NCBI RefSeq assembly: GCF_001008165.2
Contig: NZ_CP011452.2
Location: 2,852,001 to 2,916,000 of the forward strand
Source: Croceibacterium atlanticum
GTDB lineage: Bacteria > Pseudomonadota > Alphaproteobacteria > Sphingomonadales > Sphingomonadaceae
Direction of reading: 5' to 3'
Length of the DNA stretch: 64,000 nt
Shown: positions 40,522 through 49,187 of the stretch, piece after piece
Layout of the letters: every line of letters begins with the position of its first letter
Numbering within the stretch: the stretch's first letter is position 1
The notes under the pieces: generated by a model
Told to the model about the DNA's origin: nothing
The model's input: the letters and a program-made list of their open reading frames with translations, nothing else
Databases searched by the model: none
Position numbers and translations under genes: made by a program

Positions 40522-42003
40522 ATGAGTCAATTCCCCGACACCCCGAATTTCACGGGATTCAACACGCCAAGCCGGATAGAGGCCGATATCAGGGATCTCG
40601 ACGTGGAGGGAGAAATCCCCCGCGAGATCGACGGTGCCTTCTTCCGCGTCCAGCCGGATCCGCAATTTCCGCCCATGCTGGGCGATGACATCGCCTTCAA
40701 CGGCGATGGAATGATTACCCGATTCCACATCCATGACGGCCAGTGCGATTTCAGGCAGCGCTGGGCCAAGACGGACAAGTGGAAGGCAGAAAAAGAGGCC
40801 GGCCGCGGCCTGTTCGGCATGTATCGCAACCCGCTGACCGATGATCCTTCGGTCAAGGGCATGATTCGGTCTACCGCCAACACCAATGCCTGGATCTATG
40901 GCGGCAAATTGTGGGCGATGAAGGAAGACAGCCCGGCCCTGCTGATGGACCCGGTGACGATGGAAACCGAAGGGTTCGAGAAATTCGGCGGCAAGATGAC
41001 CGGCGAAACCTTCACTGCCCATCCGAAGATCGATCCGCATACCGGCAACATGGTCGCCATCGGCTATGCCGCGTCCGGCCTGTGCACGGATGATGTGACC
41101 TATTACGAAGTGAACCCCGACGGCGAACTGGTGCGCGAGGTTTGGTTCAAGGTCCCCTATTACTGCATGATGCATGATTTCGGCATCACCGAGGATTACC
41201 TGGTGCTGCATATCGTGCCTTCCATCGGCAGCTGGGAACGGCTGGAACAGAAGAAGCCGCATTTCGGCTTCGACACCACCATGCCGGTCTATCTCGGCGT
41301 CATTCCGCGCCGCGACGATGTGAAGCAGGAAGACATCCGCTGGTTCAAGCGGGACAATTGCTTTGCCAGTCACGTGCTCAATGCCTGGCAGGAAGGGTCG
41401 AAGATCCACTTCGTCGTGCCGGAAGCAAAGAACAACATGTTCCCGTTCTTCCCGGATGTGCATGGCGAACCGTTCAACGGTGCCGAAGCGATGAGCAAGC
41501 TGACCGACTGGGTGGTGGACATGTCCTCCAACAGCGACGATTTCGCGGAGATCAACCGCCTGACGGATACAGCCAGCGAATTCCCTCGTATCGACGACCG
41601 CTTCACCGGCATGAAGAACCGTTACGGCTGGAGCCTGGAAATGGACATGAGCCGGCCTTGCGACCTGAAGGGCGGCAGTGCCGGCGGTTTCCTGATGAAC
41701 TGCCTGTTCCTGAAAGATCTGGAAACCGGGGCGGAACAGCATTGGTGGTGCGGCCCGGTCAGCAGCCTGCAGGAACCCTGCTTCATCCCGCGCAGCAAGG
41801 ATTCGCCCGAAGGCGATGGCTGGATCGTAATGATCTGCAACCGGCTGGAAGAACATCGCAGCGACCTGCTGATCTTCGACGCGCTGGATATCGAAAAAGG
41901 GCCGGTGGCCACGGTGAAAGTGCCGATCCGCCTGCGCTTTGGCCTGCACGGCAATTTTGCCCGCAGCGAGGATATCGGGCTGAAGGTTGCCGAACCGGCC
42001 TGA
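40522..42003 (+). CDS. Carotenoid-oxygenase family lignostilbene dioxygenase (NOV1-like)
   Basis: A 493-residue non-haem Fe(II) dioxygenase that would split the central double bond of hydroxystilbenes into two aldehydes. Iron ligands His167 (TAHPK), His218 (MMHDF), His284 (ASHVLNAW) and His476 (GLHGNF) fall at the same numbers as in Novosphingobium NOV1. The substrate residues Phe59, Tyr101 and Lys134, which bind the phenolic ring in NOV1/LsdA, are also at identical positions. This makes a stilbene cleaver much more likely than a carotenoid or retinal enzyme. ATG at 40522 has AAGGAGAGG upstream. The product would be vanillin- or hydroxybenzaldehyde-type. Confidence 0.93.
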   Translation: MSQFPDTPNFTGFNTPSRIEADIRDLDVEGEIPREIDGAFFRVQPDPQFPPMLGDDIAFNGDGMITRFHIHDGQCDFRQRWAKTDKWKAEKEAGRGLFGMYRNPLTDDPSVKGMIRSTANTNAWIYGGKLWAMKEDSPALLMDPVTMETEGFEKFGGKMTGETFTAHPKIDPHTGNMVAIGYAASGLCTDDVTYYEVNPDGELVREVWFKVPYYCMMHDFGITEDYLVLHIVPSIGSWERLEQKKPHFGFDTTMPVYLGVIPRRDDVKQEDIRWFKRDNCFASHVLNAWQEGSKIHFVVPEAKNNMFPFFPDVHGEPFNGAEAMSKLTDWVVDMSSNSDDFAEINRLTDTASEFPRIDDRFTGMKNRYGWSLEMDMSRPCDLKGGSAGGFLMNCLFLKDLETGAEQHWWCGPVSSLQEPCFIPRSKDSPEGDGWIVMICNRLEEHRSDLLIFDALDIEKGPVATVKVPIRLRFGLHGNFARSEDIGLKVAEPA

Positions 42004-42012
42004 GCCGATGCG

Positions 42013-42041
42013 TGGTGGCGGGCAGGCGTTGCCCGCCACCA
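42013..42041 (+). terminator. Hairpin terminator after the stilbene dioxygenase
   Basis: Perfect 12-base arms TGGTGGCGGGCA and TGCCCGCCACCA with a 5-base loop begin ten bases after the stop codon. T residues after it are few, but the stem is very stable. Confidence 0.6.
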
Positions 42042-42090
42042 TACGCGCTAAACCGTTGCTTTCCGCGTCGGGCAGGGGCACCTAGAAGGC

Positions 42091-42873
42091 ATGAAAACCG
42101 AACGGAAACCGCCCGAATGCTGGCTGACCGATATGGACGGCGTGCTGGTGAAGGAAGGGATGGCGATCCCCGGCGCGGCGGAATTCATCGCCCGGCTGAT
42201 CGAAAAGCAGCGCCGTTTTCTGGTTCTTACCAATAATTCGATCTTCACCCCGCGCGATCTGGCGGCGCGGCTGGCCCGTTCGGGGCTGGACGTGCCGGAA
42301 GAATCGATCTGGACCAGCGCGCTCGCCACGGCCGATTTCCTCAACCAGCAGCAACCCCGGGGGACGGCCTATGTCATTGGCGAGGCCGGGCTTACCACGG
42401 CGCTGCACGATGTCGGCTATACGCTGACGGATGTGAATCCCGATTACGTGGTGATCGGCGAATTGCGCAGCTATTCCTTCGAAGCGATAACCAAGGCGAT
42501 CCGGCTGGTTTCCGCCGGGGCGCGGTTCATCGCCACCAATCCCGATGTGACCAGCCCTTCTCCCGAAGGGCCGATCCCCGCCACCGGATCCGCCGCGGCG
42601 ATGATAACCGCGGCGACGGGGGCGAAACCCTATTTCGTGGGCAAGCCCAACCCGATGATGTTCCGCAGCGCGATGAACCGGATCGAAGCGCATGTCCTGT
42701 CCACGGTGATGATCGGGGACAGGATGGAAACCGATGTTGTCGCCGGGATCGAGGCGGGACTGGAAACGATCCTCGTCCTGTCCGGCTCCACCGCGAAGGA
42801 CGAGGTCGCCCGTTACCCTTATCGCCCCAGTCGCGTGCTGGATTCGATCGCGGACGTGGTGGATCTGGTCTAG
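42091..42873 (+). CDS. HAD-IIA family phosphatase (NagD-like)
   Basis: A 260-residue haloacid-dehalogenase-type phosphatase. Motif I is WLTDMDGVLVKEG (nucleophile Asp), motif II LVLTNNS, the cap region follows, then the Lys in VGKPNPMMFRSAM and motif III-IV VMIGDRMETDVVAGIEAG. These are features of the NagD/pyridoxal-phosphatase-like subgroup. Substrate is unknown; relatives act on small phosphates. The gene stands alone between two hairpins. Confidence 0.9.
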   Translation: MKTERKPPECWLTDMDGVLVKEGMAIPGAAEFIARLIEKQRRFLVLTNNSIFTPRDLAARLARSGLDVPEESIWTSALATADFLNQQQPRGTAYVIGEAGLTTALHDVGYTLTDVNPDYVVIGELRSYSFEAITKAIRLVSAGARFIATNPDVTSPSPEGPIPATGSAAAMITAATGAKPYFVGKPNPMMFRSAMNRIEAHVLSTVMIGDRMETDVVAGIEAGLETILVLSGSTAKDEVARYPYRPSRVLDSIADVVDLV

Positions 42874-42902
42874 CCCGGGCGCCGTGTTGCGGCCCCCGGG
42901 CT
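42872..42902. terminator. Bidirectional hairpin between convergent genes
   Basis: AGCCCGGG (42872-42879) pairs with CCCGGGCT (42895-42902), extended inward by GCCG/CGGC. It fills the 38-base gap between the HAD gene and the convergent GMC gene. Confidence 0.55.
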
Positions 42903-42911
42903 GTTCCGATC

Positions 42912-44570
42912 TCAGGCCGCAATGGCTTCCTTCGCTGCCTGCAGGATCATGTCGCTGCCCTTTTCGGCAACCATGATCGTGGGGGCATTGGTGTTGCCGC
43001 TGGGGATCTTGGGGAAGACGGAAGCGTCAATGACGCGCAGCCCTTCCACCCCGCGAACCCGCATTTCGGGGTCGAGCGGGAAGCGTTCATCACCCATCGC
43101 GACCGTGCCGACCGCGTGATAGAGCGTGCCGCCGGCGAGCTTGGCATAGCCGATCATTTCTTCGTCCGTGCTGCCGAAGGGATCGCCGGGCGCCTTCAGA
43201 TAGGGCTTAAGCGCAGGCTGTTCCCAGATATTGCGGATGATCTTCAGCTGATCGACCACGCTCTGCCTGTCGATCGGATCGGACAGGTAATTGGGAACGA
43301 TCTTCGGCGTCACCATTCCGTCGCGCGAATGGGCATGGATGGACCCGCGGGATTCCGGGCGTAACTGGCACGGATTGGAGGCGAGGCCCGGTTCCTTGTC
43401 CAGCCGCAAGCCCTGGAACTGGTTCAGATATTCCAGATCCATGCTGGCGGCCATCACGTGGATCTGGATGTCCGGGAAGTCCAGCGTATCGCGGCTCTTC
43501 ACGAAGGCGCAGCCATGGGCCACGGCATAGGACAGCAGCCCCTTGCGGGTGACGCCGTATTTGGCGATCTGGCCCAGCAGCTTCACCCCGCGGCTGAGGT
43601 GGTTGATCGAATGGGCATCCTCTTTCAGCGGCGCCTGGCAGCCGATCATGAAGTGATCCTGCAGGTTTTCGCCAACCATCGGGGATTCGTGGACGACATG
43701 GACGCCCAGTTCCTGCAGCAGCGCGCCCTGGCCTACGCCGGAAATCTCCAGCAGCTTGGGGCTTTCCACCGCGCCTGCCGATACGATCACTTCGCGCCGG
43801 ACCATGACCCTGCGCGTTTCGCTGCCCTGCCTGTATTCGACGCCGACGGCCTTCTTCCCTTCGAAAAGGATGCGCGTGGTCATGGCGTGGGTTTCCACCA
43901 GCAGGTTTTCACGCCCCATGGCCGGGTGGAGATAGGCAACGGCGGTTGACTGGCGGCGGCCGTTCTTGGCCGTCATCTGGAAGAAGCTGACCCCTTCCTG
44001 GTTCCCGTCATTCAGGTCTTCCTTGTAGGGTATGCCTGCCTGGGTGCAGGCTTCCACCAGTGCGGCGCTGACCGGGTGATGTTCGGGAAAATCGGATACG
44101 TTGAGCGGGCCGCCGGCGCCGTGAAATTCATTTTCGCCGCGTTCCTGGTTCTGGCTCTTGCGGAAATAGGGGAGCACATCGTCCCAGCTCCACCCGCGGG
44201 CCCCCATCTGGGCCCAGCCGTCATAATCGGCGGACTGGCCGCGGACATAGAGCAGGCCATTGATGGAGGAGGATCCGCCCAGCACCTTGCCCTTGGGCCA
44301 TTTGTGGCTGCGATTGCCCGATCCTTCGTCCACTTCGGTTTCGTACAGCCAGTTGACCTTGGGATCGTTCAGCGTTTTGCCAAAGCCGATCGGCGTGTGG
44401 ATCATCATGTTGGACATGAACTGCCTTGGTTCATGCAGCGGGCGGTCGTCACCCCCGGCTTCCAGCAATACGACGCGGTGTTTCCCGTTTTCCGTCAAAC
44501 GGTTGGCCAGCACGCAGCCAGCGCTGCCCGCCCCGATGATGACATAGTCCGCGTAGAGATCCGCCGCCAT
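42912..44570 (-). CDS. GMC-family FAD-dependent oxidoreductase (choline/alcohol dehydrogenase-like)
   Basis: A 552-residue flavoenzyme. The FAD-binding fold is YVIIGAGSAGCVLANRL (residues 9-25) with VVLLEAGGDD. The GMC signatures are KGKVLGGSSSINGLLYVRG and VIVSAGAVESPKLLEISGVG. The catalytic His is in GTLYHAVGTVAMG and the second base in SGNTNAPT. It oxidises a primary alcohol to an aldehyde; choline is not assured, and in this setting an aromatic or lignin-related alcohol is possible. ATG at 44570 has GAGAGGAGAA upstream. The divergent gene 105 bases away encodes a DUF3237 protein. Confidence 0.88.
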   Translation of the reverse strand: MAADLYADYVIIGAGSAGCVLANRLTENGKHRVVLLEAGGDDRPLHEPRQFMSNMMIHTPIGFGKTLNDPKVNWLYETEVDEGSGNRSHKWPKGKVLGGSSSINGLLYVRGQSADYDGWAQMGARGWSWDDVLPYFRKSQNQERGENEFHGAGGPLNVSDFPEHHPVSAALVEACTQAGIPYKEDLNDGNQEGVSFFQMTAKNGRRQSTAVAYLHPAMGRENLLVETHAMTTRILFEGKKAVGVEYRQGSETRRVMVRREVIVSAGAVESPKLLEISGVGQGALLQELGVHVVHESPMVGENLQDHFMIGCQAPLKEDAHSINHLSRGVKLLGQIAKYGVTRKGLLSYAVAHGCAFVKSRDTLDFPDIQIHVMAASMDLEYLNQFQGLRLDKEPGLASNPCQLRPESRGSIHAHSRDGMVTPKIVPNYLSDPIDRQSVVDQLKIIRNIWEQPALKPYLKAPGDPFGSTDEEMIGYAKLAGGTLYHAVGTVAMGDERFPLDPEMRVRGVEGLRVIDASVFPKIPSGNTNAPTIMVAEKGSDMILQAAKEAIAA

Positions 44571-44675
44571 TTCATTCTCCTCTCAGCAATTTTTCACGCG
44601 TGATTTGCGCGACTCGCTTGTTCCTGAAGCTAAGGTCCTTAAGCTGTCCGGTCACTGAAAACATGGCCGGGGGGA

Positions 44676-45143
44676 ATGATCTTGATCAAGCCAGAGCTTG
44701 AGTTTGTCTATGAAGCGGGCGGAGATCTGGAGCCGCCGCGCGAAATCGGCAAGGTCGTGGATGGCACCCGCCGGATCATTCCGATCGTGGGCGGCGGCTA
44801 TGTGAAAGGGCCGAAAATCAGCGGCAAGCTGGTCGGCAATTCGGCAGACTGGCAATTGACTCGGTCCGATGGCGTGACCGTGGCGGACGCGATCTACGCC
44901 ATCGAAACCGATGATGGCGCACTGATCCAGATCCGCAACAAGGGGCTGCGCCATGGCCCGCCCGAAGTCATGGACCGGTTGCGCCGGGGCGAGGAAGTGG
45001 ACCCGGCCGAATATTATTTCCGCACCGTGCCGGAATTCATCGCGCCTGAAGGCCCCTATGACTGGCTGAACAAGTCGATCTTCGTCTGTTCCGGCGCGCG
45101 TTATGCCAGCGGCATCAAGCTGTGGGTCTGGCGGGTCACATAG
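44676..45143 (+). CDS. DUF3237 domain protein
   Basis: A 155-residue protein of the DUF3237 family: PREIGKVVDGTRRIIPIVGG, then GPKISGKLVGNSADWQLTRSDG, and YYFRTVPEFIAPEGPYDWLNKSIFV are its usual blocks. The fold is lipocalin/bet-v-like; members occur in sphingomonad and actinobacterial clusters for aromatic or steroid degradation, and no reaction is established that I know. ATG at 44676 has GGGG directly before it. It is divergent from a GMC oxidoreductase. Confidence 0.88.
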   Translation: MILIKPELEFVYEAGGDLEPPREIGKVVDGTRRIIPIVGGGYVKGPKISGKLVGNSADWQLTRSDGVTVADAIYAIETDDGALIQIRNKGLRHGPPEVMDRLRRGEEVDPAEYYFRTVPEFIAPEGPYDWLNKSIFVCSGARYASGIKLWVWRVT

Positions 45144-45237
45144 ATCGGAAATTTCGGCGCCGCCCGCTCCGTAACAGGGAAACGGGAACGGTTGCGGCGC
45201 TCGCTCACTGTCTCTGAACAAGGAAAAGGAGAGTCCC

Positions 45238-45795
45238 TTGCGCAAGATTACAATGTCATCTGTTGCCGTTCTCGCTCTCGGGCTCGCGGCCTGCGGTTCG
45301 CCCGAGCCGACCGAGGAAGCGGTAGAGGAAACCCCGGTTGAGGCCCAACCGGCCGTTCAGGCATCTGCCACGCTGATGAACGCCGAAGGCGTGGAAGTGG
45401 GCACCGTGACTGCCTCCGAAACGCCCGATGGCGTGATGATCGCGGTCAACGCCACCAATATGCCGCCGGGCGAACATGGCGTGCATGTGCACACCACCGG
45501 AACCTGCGAAGCGCCTGATTTTACCAGCGCGGGCGGCCATTGGAACCCGGAAGAAACCACGCACGGGCTTGAAGGTGATGACGGCCAGCACGCCGGCGAC
45601 ATGCCGAATCTCGAAGTCAGCGAAACGGGCATGGGCACGCTGGAATATACGCTGCAGGGTGGCGCCACATTCGCTGGCCTGATGGACGAAGACGGTTCCG
45701 CCTTCATCGTCCATGAAGGTGCGGACGATCAGACGACCGACCCGTCTGGCGACAGCGGCAGCCGCTATGCCTGCGGCGTGTTTGCAATGAACTGA
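45238..45795 (+). CDS. sodC: Cu/Zn superoxide dismutase lipoprotein SodC
   Basis: A 185-residue periplasmic superoxide dismutase. The N-terminus ends in the lipobox LALGLAAC, so Cys20 would be lipidated and the enzyme tethered to the membrane. A Glu/Pro/Thr-rich spacer follows. Copper and zinc ligands lie in HGVHVHTTG, GGHWNP, THGLE and QHAGDMPN; the disulfide partners are in TGTCEAP and SRYACGVF. The start is TTG at 45238, five bases after GGAGAG; an internal ATG at 45253 would cut the signal sequence. A hairpin terminator follows. Confidence 0.93.
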   Translation: MRKITMSSVAVLALGLAACGSPEPTEEAVEETPVEAQPAVQASATLMNAEGVEVGTVTASETPDGVMIAVNATNMPPGEHGVHVHTTGTCEAPDFTSAGGHWNPEETTHGLEGDDGQHAGDMPNLEVSETGMGTLEYTLQGGATFAGLMDEDGSAFIVHEGADDQTTDPSGDSGSRYACGVFAMN

Positions 45796-45819
45796 TCAGA
45801 CCGATCACGCGATCCTGGC

Positions 45820-45847
45820 GGGCGAGGGAGCGGCTGCTTCCTCGCCC
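45820..45847 (+). terminator. Terminator after sodC
   Basis: GGGCGAGG (45820-45827) and CCTCGCCC (45840-45847) form a perfect 8-bp stem, followed by GTTTC, 25 bases beyond the sodC stop. Confidence 0.6.
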
Positions 45848-45872
45848 GTTTCATGTCAGGCCCATCTGCAAT

Positions 45873-47411
45873 TCAGGAAATGCGGATATCCAGCAATGTT
45901 GGCCCGTCCGTGCCGAAGCTCCAGGCCAGGGCGGCATCGAGACTGTCCACCTGTTCCACCTTTCGCGCGGCCACGCCCTGCGCTTCTGCCAGCTTCACGA
46001 AATCCAGGCCCGTCAGATCGCAGCCCGGCACGTGGTTCATGCCGAATTCGGCGGAAAAGCCGGTCAGCGCCGCATAGGCGGAATTGTTCAGGACGACGAA
46101 GCTGACATTGGCCTTCTCGTTCTTCGCCGCGAACAGGCCCTGAATCGTATACATGGATGCGCCGTCGCCCAATATGGCGATGACCTTGTCATTCTGCCCC
46201 AGTGCGATGCCGATCGCGGCCGGCAGGGAATAGCCCAGCCCGCCGCTGGCACAGGTGTAGAAGCCGCCCTCGCGGGTGATGGGCAGCGTGTCATGCTCCG
46301 GCCCGCGCGCCGTTGGCGCTTCTTCCACGATCACGGCTTCGGCCGGGCGCAATGCGGCGACCCGTTTCAGCACATGGGCGGCATTCATATCCGGCTGCGG
46401 TTCAGCCAGCTTGCGCGGTGTGCCGGACCATGCGCGTGCGGTAACTTTCTGTGCCAGCGATTGCAGTCCGGCTGCCACATCGCCCAGAACGCCGCCGCCG
46501 CCGGGCAGGGATGCCAGATGCTGCGGATCGTCGCTCAACGCCGCCAGTTTGGCATGGGCCGGCCAGTGCGGGCCGCTACCTTCCACGTGATAGGTGAAGA
46601 CCGGTGCGCCGGCGACCAGGATCGCGTCATGCCCGGACAGCAGATCACGCAGCTGATCGCGCCATGCGGGCAGGAAGCCGGCGAATTGCGGATGATCTTC
46701 GGGGAAGGTTTCGCGCGCGGCATAGGGGGCGGCCCACACGCTGGCGCCGCAGCGTTCGGCCAGCGCGATCGCGCTTTCCCATCCGCCGCAATTGGCAACG
46801 CCCGTGCCCAGAACCAGCGCCGGGTTTTCCGCCGCGTCCAGCATGTTCGCCAATCGCTCTATCCCGGCGGGATCGGGCATGGTCCGCAATATCAGGTCGG
46901 GCAGGGCCGGCATTTCGCATTCCCGGTCCCAGTCATCGACGGGGATCGACACGAAAACCGGGCCCATTGGCGGGGTCATCGCCGTGGCGAAGGCGCGGGC
47001 CAGGGCCAGCGGCACATCTTCCGCCCGGGCCGGTTCGACCGAGAATTTCACATAGGGACGGGGGAATTCCGTCGGCCGTTCCGCAAACAGGAACGGATCG
47101 TGGGGCAATATGCTGCGCGCCTGCTGCCCGGCAGTGACCACGACTGGGGCGTTGTTCTTGTAGGCAGTGAAGAGATTGCCCAGCGAATGGCCGGTGCCCG
47201 CGCTGCTGTGCAGGTTGACCAGTGCGGGCCTGCCGCTGGCGCGGGCATAGCCATCGGCCATGCCCATCACCACCGCTTCGTTCAAACCCATCACATAGGG
47301 GAAGGGCATCGCCTTGAGCATGGGCAGTTCCGTACTGCCCGGATTGCCGAACAGGCGATCCACGCCGAAATGTTCGAACACCTTGAACGCTGCTTCACGG
47401 ACGGTCGGCAT
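45873..47411 (-). CDS. mdlC: Benzoylformate-decarboxylase-like ThDP enzyme
   Basis: A 512-residue thiamine-diphosphate enzyme. It resembles Pseudomonas benzoylformate decarboxylase throughout: GNPGSTELP with Ser26, the ThDP-activating Glu45 in GLNEAVV, His68 in NLHSSAGTGHSLG, TAGQQAR, and VFTYH near the second catalytic His. The cofactor motif is GDGASMYTIQGL, followed by LNNSAYAAL. The family turns arylglyoxylates into aromatic aldehydes; the methoxylated or hydroxylated acid is an inference from the surrounding genes. Its ATG follows directly on the stop of the MFS gene (TAAATG), so the two are translated together. Confidence 0.88.
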   Translation of the reverse strand: MPTVREAAFKVFEHFGVDRLFGNPGSTELPMLKAMPFPYVMGLNEAVVMGMADGYARASGRPALVNLHSSAGTGHSLGNLFTAYKNNAPVVVTAGQQARSILPHDPFLFAERPTEFPRPYVKFSVEPARAEDVPLALARAFATAMTPPMGPVFVSIPVDDWDRECEMPALPDLILRTMPDPAGIERLANMLDAAENPALVLGTGVANCGGWESAIALAERCGASVWAAPYAARETFPEDHPQFAGFLPAWRDQLRDLLSGHDAILVAGAPVFTYHVEGSGPHWPAHAKLAALSDDPQHLASLPGGGGVLGDVAAGLQSLAQKVTARAWSGTPRKLAEPQPDMNAAHVLKRVAALRPAEAVIVEEAPTARGPEHDTLPITREGGFYTCASGGLGYSLPAAIGIALGQNDKVIAILGDGASMYTIQGLFAAKNEKANVSFVVLNNSAYAALTGFSAEFGMNHVPGCDLTGLDFVKLAEAQGVAARKVEQVDSLDAALAWSFGTDGPTLLDIRIS

Positions 47412-49043
47412 TTACAGCACTTCTCCTCCCTTGCGGGCACGGTCGAGCATCGTGCTTTCGTCCCTCTTCACGCGCATCAGCACGATCAGCAGGCAGATGA
47501 CTGCCAGCGGGGCCAGAAGGTTTACGGACATGATCGCCTGCCCCAGATCGCCGCCATTCCGGTCGGACACGATGCCCACGAAATACGGGCCGATACCCAG
47601 CCCGAGCAGGGTCATGACGATCGTATAGGTCGAAAAGGTAATCCCCCGCATCCGCGGCAGGACCAGGCCCAGCATCAGCGCATAGGCCGGCGGCAGCCAC
47701 AGGGTCAGGATCAGGCTGTAGGCGACGAAACGCAGATAGAAGCTGCCCGGATCGTCAGCACTGAAGGCCCAGATGCCGAAGAAGGGCGAAATGCCCAGCG
47801 ACACCAGCACCAGCAGCACCATTCCGCGCATGCCCATTCGCGATGTCAGCCAGTCGGACAGCGGGCCGGCCACGATCGGGCCGACCATGCCCAGGCCCGC
47901 AGCCAGCAGGCCGAACTGGACGCCGGCCTGTGCCGGGCTGAGCCCGAAATCGCGGATCAGGAAGGACGGGGTGAAGCCCATCACGCCGTAATTGATCGAA
48001 GTCTGCAATCCACCAACGACCATCAGCAGGATCAGCGATGGCGACAATACGACATTATAAGTCGGCTTGTCGGTCAGCTTGAAGCTCTGGAACAGGTTGA
48101 GGATCACGAACATGCCGAAACCGACCACCGACCATTGCAGGATATGCGGATCGACCGGCAGCCCCATCACGTCCAGCGACGGGCGCGGGGAAAAGGATTG
48201 GGTCATCAGCGTCATGCCGGTGCAGAGAGCCAGTATCACGGCCAGGCCGATGAAATTGATTGCCCACTGCTTCGCGCCTGCATTGCGATGCCAGAGATAG
48301 AACCAGTTGCTGCCCGGCGTGACTGCGCCCAGCACATTGGCGCTGGCCTTGAACGGATGCGGGTCTTCGGGCGCCTTGATCCCGTCCATCGCGCCGCGTT
48401 CCGGCTCTTTCATCGTGTAGATGAGATAAGCGAGCGGAAAGCCGGGGAGCGACGCGACGATGAAGGCGAATTGCCAGCCGGCAAAGCCCAGCGGGGCGTC
48501 GCCGTCAGGGTAAAGCCCGTCCCACCATTCGGCGACGATGCCGCCCAGTGTCATGGACAGGCCAAGGCCTAGCGCGAGGCCGATGCCGAGCCCGGCCATG
48601 CCGATGCCGCGCCGGTTGCGCGGGAAGCTGTCGAAGATGATCGAATTGGCCGCGGGCTGTGTCGCCCCTTCGCCGATACCCACGCCGAGGCGGGAGATCG
48701 CCAGCAGCAGGAAGCCGTTGGCGAAGGCGGCCAGTCCGGCGCAGAAAGACCATGCGCACAGGCAGATGCCCAGCAGCCGGGTGCGGATCCAGCCATCCAC
48801 CAGCCGCCCCAGCGGCAGGGAGAACAGCGCATAGAACAGGGCGAAGACCGTGCCGTAAAGCAGGCCGAGTTCAGCATCGCCAATGCCCAGATCGCGGCGG
48901 ATATCCGTTGCGAGGATGGACAGGATCTGCCGGTCCAGCAGGCTCATCGCCTGGGCCGCGGATACCAGCGTCAGGGCATACCACCCGGCGCGAGTTATCC
49001 CGGCAGACGGATTCGGTTTCTCGGTTTCGGCGCTGGTCGCCAT
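47412..49043 (-). CDS. MFS transporter (Spinster-like) coupled to the ThDP decarboxylase
   Basis: A 543-residue major facilitator with 12 predicted helices. The N-terminal LLDRQILSILATDIRRDLGIGDAELGLLYG and LPLGRLVDGWIRTRLLGICL are typical of Spinster-type transporters of aromatic-degradation clusters. A long central loop (about 215-270) carries the charged PHPFKASANVLG segment. Start 49043 has GGAGGGAGAGG upstream; earlier codons are not family-like. Because it directly precedes the decarboxylase with no gap, it probably imports that enzyme's substrate or a precursor. Confidence 0.87.
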   Translation of the reverse strand: MATSAETEKPNPSAGITRAGWYALTLVSAAQAMSLLDRQILSILATDIRRDLGIGDAELGLLYGTVFALFYALFSLPLGRLVDGWIRTRLLGICLCAWSFCAGLAAFANGFLLLAISRLGVGIGEGATQPAANSIIFDSFPRNRRGIGMAGLGIGLALGLGLSMTLGGIVAEWWDGLYPDGDAPLGFAGWQFAFIVASLPGFPLAYLIYTMKEPERGAMDGIKAPEDPHPFKASANVLGAVTPGSNWFYLWHRNAGAKQWAINFIGLAVILALCTGMTLMTQSFSPRPSLDVMGLPVDPHILQWSVVGFGMFVILNLFQSFKLTDKPTYNVVLSPSLILLMVVGGLQTSINYGVMGFTPSFLIRDFGLSPAQAGVQFGLLAAGLGMVGPIVAGPLSDWLTSRMGMRGMVLLVLVSLGISPFFGIWAFSADDPGSFYLRFVAYSLILTLWLPPAYALMLGLVLPRMRGITFSTYTIVMTLLGLGIGPYFVGIVSDRNGGDLGQAIMSVNLLAPLAVICLLIVLMRVKRDESTMLDRARKGGEVL

Positions 49044-49187
49044 TACTGCCCTCTCCCTCCCAAGTTTCTCCCCCTCGGCTCGCAAGGGAGCGGAGAATCA
49101 CGACATATTCTTTGCGGCGGAACGATGGCCCGCGCCAACCCTCCGCCCGGTCTGGACTTCCCCCTCATGCGTGGAGGCTTTCCCTGT

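Noticed and set aside
46032-48572. Long open frame (about 850 codons) on the plus strand opposite the decarboxylase and MFS genes
   Set aside because: It spans two well-supported genes on the other strand and reads as low-complexity His/Gln/Arg-rich sequence without domains.
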